In this document: positions 8,975 to 21,931 of the stretch, one piece after another
How the letters are laid out: each line of letters begins with the position of its first letter
Position numbering within the stretch: position 1 is the stretch's first letter
NCBI GenBank assembly: GCA_004764695.1
Contig: SMSO01000025.1
Location: forward strand, 2,589,102 to 2,653,101
DNA from: Schizochytrium sp. TIO01
Taxonomy: Eukaryota > Sar > Bigyra > Thraustochytrida > Thraustochytriidae
Reading direction: 5' to 3'
DNA length: 64,000 nt
Position numbers and translations under genes: made by a program
Notes under the pieces: model-generated
Database searches by the model: none
What the model was told of the DNA's origin: nothing
The model's input: the letters and a program-made list of their open reading frames with translations, nothing else

Positions 8975-10320
8975 TTTGCTGAGGTCACGAAAGAGCTGAT
9001 ATTTAGTCGCTGTTTGAACTATGTACGGTACAAACAGCGTCTGCGAGGGTCTCTTGGTTTCGACTTTGCTTCACGCGCTTGGCGTTTGTGCTCTTCTAGG
9101 TTGGCTTTTTTGCAGTTTGCACAACGGGGCGCTAAACACATCAGAGTTATACACACACGTGACTAATAATACCTAAATACTACTAGTACCTGATTACTAA
9201 TATTCGATATCAAATAAAATTAAATCCAAGAGAAGCCTGAACAATCAGTCCATGTTAGGACCAAGCACAATCAAAACACTCGAAGTGTCTGCGAGAGGCC
9301 TGGCATAGCATAATATTCCTGCACTCGCACAAACAAAACCAAGAAACAGAATGAGTGGGGAAAACAATGAAAGAGATACGCGTGGGTGCTCGATGTTTTG
9401 ATTAAAACATATAAGCAATCATAAACTTTTTCGATCGAAAGAGCGAACTTCGTCGAAGGAGGAATAAAGTCAGCCTCTCAGCCTGGAAGACTTTTGACAA
9501 AGTTAGAAGACTTTATTTGTATATACTCAAGCCCATCGTGGCACTGGCAGGACCAGGGCCTGAGAAGTACGCTGCACGCCTATGTAGAAGAGGGTGGGTG
9601 GCCAAGGTGGGTGAGAGAGCGAGTTTCTGGATTTATGCACGTAGTACAGTTTCATTTAGCAAGCAGTGGTGCACACTTTGTAGATCGATAGTATAATATG
9701 ATCAAATAGGGTCTCAACAACAATAGTTCGCTTCTTCGTATAGTATTTGTTCTACAGAAACATGCGTGCGAAAGAATGGTCTTGTGCAGGAGCTGGGATA
9801 GGCTTCAGTACACTGGGTTGGGATCGTAGGGAGCAAAGGTGGGTCAAATGCAGGTGTGCAAAACCATCAACTATGGTAGGGAGTAGTAACTACCCTACCA
9901 AGAATCTAGACGGTGCTCTACATCTGGTAACAGCAGTACCTGGAGATGGTCATGAGCGTCTTGGCGTGAGATCATGAATTATGGGATTAGTATGCAACAT
10001 TTGCGGTGGATAACTAAGCAATATTCGTTTTATCATATGATGTCAATATTTGCAAAAACGCAAAGTCTATGTATGTCGTGAGGTCCGAATATGAATGTTC
10101 AAGTTATCCTTCACTTTCTTCACTTTGACAAGCTAAACAAAAAAAATGTATTGTATGTTACGAACAAAAGAATTAACGATGCACCGGGGAGACTTGCGTG
10201 TAGATGCCACATTAGGCAAAGAGAAAAGAGTTAAATGCAAAAGTATAAATGCACATATATGAGCGACATCTAACAGCTTTCACAGCGCATGCAACAGCTT
10301 AATTGTGTAGTGCCTAATGT
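8975..10320. other. Intergenic region upstream of ankyrin gene
   Basis: These 1.35 kb lie between the ankyrin gene's start and the RhoGAP gene's 3' end. They hold only short open frames without family resemblance, including a 71-codon ATG frame from 9761. A hairpin-capable inverted repeat (GGTAGGG ... CCCTACC) lies at about 9877-9901. Confidence 0.5.
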
Positions 10321-12129
10321 CTATGACGAAGGGGGAGGTTGCTGGTGCATATAGCCACTCAAGATATTATTGTTTTCTGCATTCCAGTTTTGAACGTTGT
10401 TGTTCTGGTAAAAGGCCTCATGGTGATTTTCGTACTCCTCTTCGTAAGACTGGGCTTCAACTTCAGCCTCAAAGTCATGCACCTGTTGCGTGCGAATTGG
10501 CTCAACATGAGGTAAATCAGAATCGCTGCTAGAATCCTCCATGGAATGAGGAGGTACAGGGTCCTGAATGCTGGGAGGTGTCGGTCTAGAGGACGACGGA
10601 TCAGATACTGAAGCTTCGAGCCGATTGATCTCCTGCTGAACATGTGGACTCGTAGGTGACTGAGTCTCAATCGCTGGGGATGGTGCACTATCACGTCTCC
10701 AGAGAAGAATGTTCTCTAACGCAGTAGCGAGCTTCTGAGAGACCACCAACGCTTCCATAGGTGGCATATCATCCATATTATAAAGATTTGGGCTAATCAC
10801 GATTGCGAGATTTTTCAGTGTCATCTTATTCTGACTCTCGTTCTGGGCGATGGAGCAAAGAAGATCTAACAACCAGAGAAACACGGACCGTGCAGGCTCT
10901 GAGAGGTCATCCATAGCTTTGGGGATATTGCCTTTAGGGTTAGGGGCCTCAGCAATTTGCACCACCTGATCACGCGAGAGCTGGCCTAAGAGACTAGGCT
11001 TGAGCTCTCTAAAAAATTGTTTGATGAGGTTTGCAGGGACGTGCGGATCTGTACATCCATCAAGAACTTCGGCACCTACGCCTGTGTTCAGGGCATTCTT
11101 CACATATTGACACTCAGTGCCATCCGGGGCAATGCGGAAGATACCTTCAGTAGTGAGGCCACCCAGCCTCTCCAGATGCTTGCGTAGAATGACTAAGACA
11201 ATTGGGATACGCGAGTCATATCCTTCGATTTCAACCCTTGGACATTGTGCCAGTTCAACACCAAATAGTGCCTGCTTACTGACATCCCAATCCTTGGGTA
11301 AACCAGAAAACCGGGCTGTCTTCGTATCGAACCGCACATGAAGCTTATGTTCAACACCGAAAGGCGCACTCACCGTAATTTCACTTCCTTCATCAGGGGC
11401 ATCTGCCTTGCCTAGTCCTTTACCACTCTTGCTCTTCCGGCTCTTGCGCATTGATTTGTCATCCTTTGAACTTGCCTCTTGAGAGTTATCCCCAGACATT
11501 ATTGCAGCAGCACTTACTGTGCCAGAAGATCCTGATGAGTTTGCAGGATTATGGCCAGGGCCAAAACTCCCACCAAAAAAGCGGCGGCGCCGTCCTCCAC
11601 CACCTCCGCTTCCAGGCGAGCGCTGTGCAGGGGTTTGAGCTATACCTCCTGCCGTAGACTGTGCAGATACATCTGGATCGTAAGTTTGTACAGCCGCAGA
11701 CTCGGTCTCCAGCCCAAGCGGGTCTGGAAGAGTCCAGCGAGTCTCATCACTTTGAGGGTTCCACCAGTAGTCCTTTTCAGGACCTTCTACACGCTCCCAG
11801 GCAAGCTGCGGAGGAGCCGGAGGCGCCTTATTACTTGAACTCATTTTTTGCGTTTCCTGGTCTATTTGTTGCTGGTGGTGATTGAAAGGGTTATGGTGAT
11901 GGTGCTGGTGCGGGTGCTGTTGCGGATTTCCCACCTCAATCTTCTCCATGGTGTGTACCTCATCGGCAGTGAGAGATGAGGGTTCCGTCCACTGGGTCTG
12001 ACCGCTTTGTTGATCCCAGTAGTAGTGCTCTCCGCTGGTTTTGTTGCAGATATGGACCCAGCTATGACGTTTTTTGGCTGACCCATTCGCCATTGGTTCG
12101 AACTGATGTTGGTGCCTTAGAGACGCCAT
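10321..12129 (-). CDS. WW-WW-CRIB-RhoGAP protein (Rho-family GTPase-activating protein)
   Basis: This 602-residue protein has two WW domains (about 23-54 with the YYW core; about 109-139 with the DYWWNP core) that should bind Pro-rich ligands. A His/Gln-rich stretch lies between them and a Gly/Arg/Ser-rich linker follows. A CRIB motif (about 253-281: SAPFGVEHKLHVRFD ... GLPKDW) should bind a GTP-loaded Rac/Cdc42/ROP-type GTPase. The RhoGAP domain (about 300-478) keeps the arginine finger (GIFR, R332), the conserved Lys in LIKQFFREL and the Asn in SPNLY, so it should be catalytically active. CRIB next to RhoGAP is the arrangement of plant ROP GAPs. The C-terminal tail is Ser/Pro-rich and acidic. 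The start is the first ATG in the frame, with A at -3; the 25 upstream codons contain none. Likely role: turning off Rho-type GTPases in cytoskeleton or polarity control. Confidence 0.92.
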   Translation of the reverse strand: MASLRHQHQFEPMANGSAKKRHSWVHICNKTSGEHYYWDQQSGQTQWTEPSSLTADEVHTMEKIEVGNPQQHPHQHHHHNPFNHHQQQIDQETQKMSSSNKAPPAPPQLAWERVEGPEKDYWWNPQSDETRWTLPDPLGLETESAAVQTYDPDVSAQSTAGGIAQTPAQRSPGSGGGGGRRRRFFGGSFGPGHNPANSSGSSGTVSAAAIMSGDNSQEASSKDDKSMRKSRKSKSGKGLGKADAPDEGSEITVSAPFGVEHKLHVRFDTKTARFSGLPKDWDVSKQALFGVELAQCPRVEIEGYDSRIPIVLVILRKHLERLGGLTTEGIFRIAPDGTECQYVKNALNTGVGAEVLDGCTDPHVPANLIKQFFRELKPSLLGQLSRDQVVQIAEAPNPKGNIPKAMDDLSEPARSVFLWLLDLLCSIAQNESQNKMTLKNLAIVISPNLYNMDDMPPMEALVVSQKLATALENILLWRRDSAPSPAIETQSPTSPHVQQEINRLEASVSDPSSSRPTPPSIQDPVPPHSMEDSSSDSDLPHVEPIRTQQVHDFEAEVEAQSYEEEYENHHEAFYQNNNVQNWNAENNNILSGYMHQQPPPSS

Positions 12130-15100
12130 CTTTTGCGTCTCGTTGCTTAGATTATATATAAACTGCGTTGCTGTGCAAAGCTCGACGTAAAGACCTCCAC
12201 ACAAAAGCTATTCCACCTCTCACGACTGTCTGGGGTGATACTCTGATATAGTTCTGCGCCTATATGTGGTCTCGTAGAGAAAGCCAAAGGATTTGATACT
12301 TCGTAAGTTGTGTATCGACAGCCTCAAAATTGCTCAGCAATGTGCAGCTAAATCAATTCCACGTTGAGCTCCAGCAAATACGTTGCTTCACTTGCACAAA
12401 CACACCAAGATCCTGATGGACCTAAGCACCGCAAACGATTTCTTGAAGCGAGCTCCGTCTGTCGAAGAGACCGAAGTCACAAACAGGACGGTGAGACGAA
12501 CCCAAGCGAGCTTAAGCTAACTAATCGAAGAAGTGGACGAACAACAATGCTAATCGCCGCCGCGGCCGGGCGCGAGCAGGCGCGGCGGAGGGTTCTGGAG
12601 GCGGCTGCAGCTGCAGGTCAGAGCTGGCCAGCTGACTTGGGAGTCCCTACACGGGCGCAGGTGCCGAATTTCGCAGGCGGGACTATCTTGGTCTGCGCGC
12701 CTTGGGGCGGATATTGTTCTGAGATCGATCATCCGCCGTCCTGGCAGCTAAGCAGGGCCTTATTATACCCGTATCTATCCCTGAATCGCAAGAACTCACA
12801 AAACCCCATATTAAATCTGTGTAAAAATACCCATAGTTGCAAAGGCCCTCGTTCGGCGAGGCAATCGATGCGGTGCAGCAGAAGTACGGCCTGGTGCAAA
12901 AGCAGGAATAGGAATAGAAGACAGTCAGTCAGCTGGCCTGCGTTGCAGTGACACCTAGCGTCTTCCTAGGTACGCATGAGATGCACCAAGGAATTCTTTC
13001 CGTGGACGTGCCAGACTTGCTTGGCTGCTTGGCTGCTCGGTGTTGTTGTCTTCCAAGGCGGTGTACTACGCGTTGGCAACTTGGCAACTTGGCAGGGAAG
13101 CTGCGTCGCTCTCGAGATTGCTCAGGAAGACGAAGGCTATGTAGAAACGCAAGATCATACCACGCATTCTTGGCGAGTGCAATCCGTTGGAGCATGGATG
13201 CGAGCAGCTGGAAAGGCTTAGGGACAAGCATTCAGAGAAATTCGGCGCCCTCGCGAGGCCTGCGACGCAGAAATTAGTGCCCGAAGAGTACCAACTTGGC
13301 TGCAGTAGGCTCATTGGAGCTGTTTCGACAACTGCAGGGAGATATGAAGGAGGTGCTGAGTAAATGAAAAATGTCCCAAAGAGGCATATCTTGTGGGACT
13401 GATAGCTCTGTGTCTATCTACCCCCAGTTTCCGTGTCCGTTTGCTGTGGAGCACCAAAAGTACCAGACACTGCAATTGTTCTGACTCAAGAACTGCGTCA
13501 TCTCCCAGTCTCATCTTCTCTAGCCAGCCTGAATAGCGTATGCGGAGGTCTCTCGAAGGAAGCGAAGAGGTGCCTCTCACTGCTTACTGGACCATATTTT
13601 AGCCCCATTAGCTCTATTAGCTGCATTCGTAAGGTGGTGATATTCCAGATACGCCTTTGACAAGAACTATTCTTTGTAATTCCGAAAGGCTTGACGTACT
13701 CTGATCAATGGCGAGCCCTTGCAAATGGTTCTAGTTGTTGAGGCAGAATATGACATCAAGCATAAAGACGCGAATAGATTAGTAGTGTATGGAGGTTCAA
13801 CAAAGCTAACGAACAGAGGTGGTGAACAGTACATGCATACTAAATAGTAGCCGAGAAAGGAGGACTATCGCGGGCATGACCTACCGGTGCGTCCTTAAGC
13901 TGGTTATTCATGATGTGTCCCGGCAAATGGCGTCTCGTGGCCCGGCTCTTTGTCACGATACCATACGCTCCCGGTGTGGTCTTGCATGAAGACCTTGAAG
14001 TCAAGCAAATGGGGGTATCTTTGCCAGACTTTGGGAAACACTGAAAGGAGTCTGCCATTACTTATATGCATCAGGCGAAAGAAATTCAAGTGACTTAGCT
14101 CAGTATTGGCCAGCAAGTGTGCATGGCTTAACCAAAGAGAGTACTTTGGTTTGTCATGTTTGTTTAGTATGTATGTTTGGGGCATTATCGATTTCCATGA
14201 GCATGAGCAAGAATGTTCTTTAACTTACAACCACTACTAAAGATTGTAGTGTGCGTAAATTACTGAACAGGCTAATATTCTGGAGATTTGAGTCTCCTCA
14301 CCAGTTCGTCTTCATTAGATAGTTCATTGGCGCTTGAACGGAGAATACAAATTTATAAATTCAATTTTCATTAGAAATGTTTCCTTAACGTAACATATAG
14401 ATCTTGTTGCATGCAGTCACGCAATAATTATTACTCTTAGCAGTCAAATACAATATTCACACTACTTTATAAAATAGACTTGAGTAGCAACACCACTCTT
14501 TATATGGGTGAGTAGTCGAGAGTTAAAGCACCTTGCACCCGCCTCTAAAAAATCTCACCATCATGCGAGATTCTGCACTTGAAAATGTTTTCCTTTTGTA
14601 TTTATGGTGAACAGGCTCTTTTATTTATTAAGTGTTATCCTGAAACTTGGGAAAATCGGAAAGAAACAGAACAGAGCAAATAGTGTATTGTGTTTTATCT
14701 CTTTTCTGTACATACTGATTCTTTTAAAGTATAAAAGAATCTGAACAAAAAATGGTCAAACTTAAGAGAGTATTCTCCATACAACAGCCAAAATAGATTG
14801 ACATGAACAGATACGTACAAGCTTCGTCCACAACAGCATTCTAGAGCCCGTAGTTTCCTATATTATGCTGTCCGACATCAACATTAAAGATAGCCTTACT
14901 TAGCTCATGGAAACTGAGCCAACGACGTTGATCATAGGCCACCTGACCTTGGCATCCTGAGAGAACTAAGCCTCTCAGAGTCAACCAAGGGATATGCCGA
15001 GCAAATTCATATTTTCCTCAACAAGTCGGGAGCTTGGGTGAAACAATTATTTGGGTTAAATTAAAAATGGTTTTCAATTATTTTAAAAAATCAGTCTGGC

Positions 15101-15252
15101 TAGGCTAGCTTCTGGTAAAAAAATTACACTAAATACCTACATTACTTGCTAATAGTTCACTACGAATCTAATTGTTTTACAGAACGTCTTTTTTCTTGAA
15201 AACGGCGAACTAGCATATTTGCAAAATACGTAAGACAACAACATAGACAAAG
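12130..15252. other. Gene-poor region with a GC-rich, coding-like island (12.5-13.4 kb)
   Basis: Bases 12540-13365 are clearly GC-richer than the AT-rich sequence around them and contain coding-like pieces on the + strand. One is an ATG frame from 12547 (MLIAAAAG..., Ala-rich, high GC3). A 23-codon piece starts near 12837 (about 12837-12905). The last is a frame from 13145 to a TAA at 13361-13363, in which 26 of the final 63 codons begin with G. They lie in different frames with stops between them, and I could not find convincing GT-AG junctions. It may be an unresolved multi-exon gene or a decaying one. The rest (13.4-15.25 kb) is AT-rich with nothing I can support. Confidence 0.3.
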
Positions 15253-15489
15253 CTACGCAACCCATTTTACTACTTCGTCCACCATAAATGCCAAGCGCTC
15301 AGCCATATCTGAGTCACGGTCTATGGCTCCAGGTACACGAAAGGCTTTCTTCACGATAGCCACTCTGTTGTCTTCTTTAATTTCGGCGAAACATCCCAGA
15401 AGACTAATTTTTCCAGCGCGATCCCCAATACCTTCATGCCAATCCAGAATAAACTCGAGTTCATGAGTCTCGAAACATTCCTCGCTCCT
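15253..15489 (-). CDS. Orphan coding segment without start codon (3' exon or gene remnant)
   Basis: On the minus strand a frame is open for 78 codons to a TAG stop (complement of 15253-15255), preceded by an in-frame TGA at 15490-15492. It has no plausible initiating ATG. It shows strong coding periodicity: of the 75 sense codons from 15480 down, 36 begin with G, as in real genes. The residues are charged and protein-like, for example ELEFILDWHEGIGDRAGKIS and, near the end, DMAERLAFMVDEVVKWVA. I do not recognise a family. There is no polypyrimidine tract or clear acceptor at its 5' end. An open minus frame at 15576-15938 could be an upstream part, but its last codons run into a stop. I infer a terminal exon or a truncated copy, not a complete gene. 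Confidence 0.4.
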   Translation of the reverse strand, partial: RSEECFETHELEFILDWHEGIGDRAGKISLLGCFAEIKEDNRVAIVKKAFRVPGAIDRDSDMAERLAFMVDEVVKWVA

Positions 15490-15918
15490 TCAACTTCTCG
15501 CCGCCTGCTCTTCAAGCCCCCCGCCCCCAAGATACCAAGTAGCCCTGCCTAGCTAGCTAGGTACCTAGACATCAGTCAGTGCCTTTTGCAATCTATCTCC
15601 AATCCCGAAAGGGACGGTTGCCCTGGGTCCCAAACGGCACGCAAGTTGGAACCTTGGCATACGTGGATTACGTAATCTGGTAGTTCGTTAGGAGGTGCTA
15701 TGGTAAAGGCTAGGAAGGCGCGAGCACTTGGAAAAGATTTGCTGTATTTTTCGGGCATTATCATCACTCGCATATTGCTCGGACTCGGCTCGGGCTCGGG
15801 TCGGCTCGGAACGGAGCTCCATCCTCCAAGTTTTGCGGTTGGCGGTCTGAGATCAATGCAGTTTGCACCACCGGCGATTTGATGGCCTAATCTCCAGCGA
15901 AAGCCTGAGCTCGGGCGT

Positions 15919-15974
15919 CGAATGACATCGAATGACATCGAATGTCATCGATTCTAAAGGCGATTCTAAAGGCG
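15919..15974. repeat. Two adjacent short tandem repeats
   Basis: Three copies of a 10-base unit (AATGACATCG, the last with one change) are followed directly by two copies of a 12-base unit (GATTCTAAAGGC). Confidence 0.8.
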
Positions 15975-18900
15975 CTTCAAGATGTAAGTGTCCAGGCAAA
16001 TTATTTGCGTGCACGCTAACTAAACTAACCTGTGTTATAAAAACGAAGGCGTCTCTGCTGTTTAAAGGTGGGAAGTGCTCTCGTGTATCTCAACCAACAT
16101 TCATTCATTCATTCATCCATGGACGGACAGCCTTACGCTTGCTTCTCTAAAGTGATGATGAATGTGCACGAGCCAAAGGAAGGTCAGCTCCCGACGGTGG
16201 CCCGAGGAGGGTAAACGTGTGTAATGCGTGGGCAAAGTGGCATGCCTGATGCTGCTTTGATCGACCGAACAGTGCGAGTTCTCTGCTTCGATCTGCAGGC
16301 TGGCTCTGTATGTATGATTGCGATGGCTTTGATTGCAGTTTCTTTTTGTTTCCATAGTTAACTTTTGTCAGTTTGAAAGGAAGAGTAACTAAAGTTTGTT
16401 TACTGCTCGAAAAAATTAATTAATGAAAATTGGTGTAGCTACCATTAATTGTGACTCTAGCTAGCTAGATACCTTTTTTAATATTAAATATTTAAAAGAG
16501 AGGGTAATAGTGATAATGAGATTAAAACATGGTTTTCATTTTAATTTCAGGAGGAAAAAAAAGTGAGAGGCAAAAAGAGGAGAGGACAGAGAATTAGAGA
16601 AAACACAATCAGTGGTATCTCGCGTTGTTGTTATTGGCACACCAATGAAATAGACTAACCTTTGATTAATCATGCCTGTAAAGTGCGTAGGATGCCGCAT
16701 TGGGTAGTTAGTCAGATTTGGCTATTAGCTACAAGCGATTTACCAAATATAAATTAGAGCACCCTCAAAATGCAGTTTTGGACAATCTGGCAATGTCCAA
16801 ATTCAACTGGCTGTTTGTCGATTCTGAATCGGGAAATGGCACTCGATTCAAAATAATCTTCTTTATTCTGTAACCTTGAATTACCTTTTTTCCCCTATCA
16901 ATTTATGTTCTTGAATAACTGAAAAGAGAAAATCAAGTACAAGATGTGTCCTATCATTGCCTGCATTATGATTTCTTTTCTAGACAGATACAAGATCCTG
17001 TGATCTATCATAAGATTGCTTGTAGTACACACTGTAAATAACTGAGGAGCTAGCATTGTAGAAACGATGGTGGTGGCTATCTTGATTCTGTATCCTTGCA
17101 TTCGCATACTCTCATTTCGTACTTGTCGAAAAGCAACTTCGGAATCTTCATGACCGATGTATTCATAAGCCAGAGTCAGCTTCAAGTCCCATTCGTGGCT
17201 ATCTAATCAGCGTTGCATTGAGGTTAAGTAGCACGCATTTTCATATTGAACTCATATATATGCGTTACTGGAGACATGAACAGCACAAAGCCTTCAACAC
17301 AATATCTTAAAACCTTCTCTCTAGCAAATATTCTGCAGGTCAAGACTTGGCACGTCCACAAAAGTATGTCAGCTACCAGAGGCTGCAGAAGAGCATGCCT
17401 CTTTCGCTCCGCGATGTAGGTAATGACGATTTCGCCCTCAGCCTGGGGGTTGTTCGTCCTCAAGAAGGTACTGGTGAGCCAACAAGAGTCCAACTTGAGC
17501 ACACAGGTCAGTTACCTTTTTTAACTTTTAATTTAAAAGTTTCAATTTATAAGTTATAAATTATAAATCATTTTAAACTTTAATCAAATATTTTAGTTTT
17601 AAATCTATATAGAAATAGACGTACCTAAATCCTAATTCTGAGCACCTCGCCTAGTTCATTCATAAACCCATTCAAGAAACCAAATGATCGTGCCAAGTGA
17701 AGAAATCTTGCGCATTTTGTCATTTTAAGCCTCCGGCGCCTTTGATGCACGTGTCACGACTCTTGGTTTATTTGGGTGGGCCTCATGAATAAGCATGCAT
17801 GCAAGCAAGCAAGCACCTCGTCAGCGCTTCTCAGTGAGTGACGCGGCGTTTTCTCTCGGCGACAAGACTAAAAGAAAGGCCCCTCTTTACAAAAGGCCCG
17901 CTCCAGCGCCTTTTGTGCCTTGTCCGACGGAGAACCATTGCGGAATTTGCAGCAAAATCCAAACTTAAGGTGAGTGCCCGGATATTAAGGTGGTTGGCCA
18001 GACCCGGCAAACGGCCGAACGGTCTCCACGATGATCCAAAAGGAGCGGCTTATTATGAAACAATGAATGAATGAATGAATGTTTGTTTGCATTCTTGCCT
18101 GGAGCGGAGAGGAAACCAGGTAGACAGCTATGGAATTAAATAATTATCTGCGTACGATGCAAGAGCCATCCATCCATCATCAGAGCCTGTCTAAACATGG
18201 GTTTGGCAGTCAGGTTTACTTCTATCTAGTTTTGATTGATTCTACAGACCTTTCCCAATTGTCAGTCTAAAATCAGGTTGAGACCAATCTTTTGTAAACT
18301 ACATTTCATAAAACGATGATGATAATGAGGTGAGTACACTACAGGTATGTATGTATGTATATATGTATGTATTGCCTTGGATGGGAAGCGGATCTTCGCA
18401 TGGAAAACCTTATTGGCCAGCTCTTTGAAGACCGGGGAAGACCTCACGAGTAGCCAGAGAAGCCTCGTTTCTGCGAGGAGGACCTCGGCTTGAACTGGGT
18501 TTCTTCTTTGTAGCTTTTTTCATTCATGATGACTGATTGCGGAGACCGCCTCGTCATCGCAAGTTTTTATGACGATCACTTACTTATAGGTAGACCCTCG
18601 GTCCTTCATTTTCCAAGTTCAAGTTTGGTAGAATTAATGATGTGATGCGGTTTAGCCTCTCACCATTCCATGAAATGCCATATCTCCCGGCTTTGGCTGT
18701 GCTTTGTTGGCGTTGATCGCTGTACTGCCAAGTTCACCGTCGTTTTGAAGGAATTGAAGATAGCTTTCCGCAGATTTATTGGCATGCACGAGGAATTGAT
18801 TCCTGAGTCACTTTCTTAAATACCTACCTTTTATTTATTGGTGATGAATAAGTGAATAAAAGATGAACATACAACTTGAAACATCAATCTAACAACTAAA

Positions 18901-19045
18901 AGTGTTAGATATTGCCTGTCATGACTTATTATGGAACCCGGTCATCGATAATAAGGAGGAAAGACGGAGCAATCTTATTTTTGAAGAACTCGGAGGAGGA
19001 AGAAACATGGGCGACGCAGAGCACGAAAGGCATCATCATTGTTGG

Positions 19046-19046
<1 letters not shown>

Positions 19047-19092
<46 letters not shown>

Positions 19093-19200
19093 GCAAATAG
19101 ATATATAGATATATAGATTAATCAATCAATCAATCAATCAATCAATAAGCAAATAGATATATAGATATATAGATTAATCAATAAATCGATCAATCAGTAA
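19047..19200. repeat. AATC microsatellite with a duplicated composite unit
   Basis: Runs of CAAT/AATC tetramers are interrupted by a segment of type AAGCAAATAGATATATAGA. That segment plus its flanking AATC run occurs twice in a row, so a roughly 55-60 base composite unit has been duplicated within the microsatellite. Confidence 0.85.
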
Positions 19201-19462
19201 ATAAGTAAATAAATAAATCAGTGCTTCATCGTCGCTGGTTTGTCGTACCTCCTATCATTTACAACACACTTGCTGTCAGACCATGGCATGCGATGCGTGC
19301 AGCTTCGAGGATCGAATCTTTATATCAGTCAATTGGTGTGACAATACATCGATTCACATGGACCCAATCAGTCAATCGACGGCTAAACAATCTATCAAAC
19401 CCATCCATGACTAAGTCAAGTTTCGAGATCTATAACCAACAACTCTATTCCCTCTCTTTTCA

Positions 19463-19467
19463 TTTCT

Positions 19468-19535
<68 letters not shown>

Positions 19536-19536
19536 T
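19463..19536. repeat. CTTT tetranucleotide microsatellite
   Basis: About 18 nearly perfect CTTT units form a strand-asymmetric pyrimidine tract of about 75 bases. Confidence 0.95.
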
Positions 19537-20693
19537 TCTTAGTTTTTTCTTCTTTGCTCAAAGTTCTCAACCTCTTCAAGTTCCGCTCTGTAAAATCGCA
19601 ACTAAATTCGCGATCCTTGAGACGAAAGGTGCCCATCTCCCTATTTACCCATCCGCTTATCCGTCCACCTGCATTGGAAAGCACCGCTCGTGTTTGCGTT
19701 TGCCTTTTTGTCTCCAAAGATTGCTCTCAAGTTCTTCGGGTTATTTTCTCTCTCGCGTCTCAGCATTTTTATTTTATTGTTTTATTGTTTTATTATTATT
19801 TTATTATTATTTTTGGTTTGGTTGTTTGTTTGTTTGTTTGTTCTTCAGTCTCCTTCCTTCGCCTGCTTAATCGCAGTAAGTTTGACGGGCGTTTTTGCAG
19901 TTCCGTGTCGCTTTCGGGGCTTTGATGGACTGATTGATTGATGGATTGATTGATTGCGTGTTTGGAGGCGGCCTTTTGCTTGGGCAACAAAACGCAGACA
20001 ATGCCGCGACGATGAGGCGGTTTCAAAGATGGAGCCTCGGCCCCTCAACAAGCGAGCGAGGGCCCTTTTCACGAAGGATACAACGACAATTGGTTTACTT
20101 TCACTCGCATTTATTTGCTCTCGACTCGTATCAATTGCCAAAGTATTCAATTAAACTTTTGTGTATCTTTTCTTTTCTAATATTTTATAATATATTTGAG
20201 GATTAAATAAAAATTGATAATTGATAGTTTCATAGAAATGAATTTTGTTTGGCGTCAGTAAAAAGGAATTATAAAGTTGCTCATTCGTTTGTTTGTTTGT
20301 TTCTTTGTTTTGCTTACGATGTTTCTGTCCTTTCCTCGGCACTGAAAGAACTCCTCTCAAGAAAGCTCGAGTTTGCTCTATGGATCCGCTGGCGGCGGAA
20401 GAGACCGATGGGTTGACTGTGAACGAGTGATTGAGTGTCAAAAGCGTCGCCAGTAAGGATGGATTGAGGCCTTCTTCGCTTTTCAACCAGCTCATTTCAA
20501 GCTTATCCATTCCATCTTTTAACTTCGTTTCGAAGTTCTTTCTCTCTTGAAGGGGGAACTTGAAAGCTCTGGATTAAAATGGTTTTCTCTCTGTCCCTCT
20601 GTCTCTCTCTGTCTTTATCTCTGTCTCTCTTTCTCTCCCTTTTGTTTCTTCCCCTCAGAGGGGCACTATCTTCGGAAGAAAAGAAAAGAAAAG

Positions 20694-20771
20694 AAAAAGA
20701 AAAAGAAAAAGAAAAAGAAAAAGAAAAAGAAAAAGAAAAAGAAAAAGAAAAAGAAAAAGAAAAAGAAAAAG
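20694..20771. repeat. AAAAAG hexanucleotide repeat upstream of GAPDH
   Basis: About 13 units of AAAAAG lie roughly 150 bases before the GAPDH start codon. A TCTCTG-type pyrimidine tract (about 20584-20640) precedes it, so a pyrimidine block and a purine block sit back to back in the likely promoter or 5' leader. Confidence 0.95.
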
Positions 20772-20842
20772 ATAAGATAAAAAGAAAAGAATAGAAAAGA
20801 ATAGAATATCCGTCAAAGCAGCGGCGGGTCGAAGCAATCTGA

Positions 20843-21931
<1,089 letters not shown>

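Noticed and set aside
9761-9977. 71-residue ATG frame between the ankyrin and RhoGAP genes
   Set aside because: No recognisable domain or signal; length is within chance expectation.
12364-12951. 195-residue frame starting upstream of the GC-rich island
   Set aside because: Starts with a non-ATG codon, and the ends resemble no family. Only the ATG frame from 12547 is kept as a weak candidate.
15700-15882. 60-residue + strand ORF overlapping a GGCTCG repeat
   Set aside because: Its second half is a CG-rich simple repeat and no homology is evident.
16898-17185. 95-residue minus-strand frame that looks charged and protein-like
   Set aside because: No ATG at its start, 14 of the first 48 codons begin with G (unconvincing) and open frames of this length occur by chance in this amount of AT-rich DNA.
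19221-19925. A 234-residue open frame through the CTTT repeat
   Set aside because: It is open because the tetranucleotide repeat has no stop codons. It has no protein-like composition outside the repeat.
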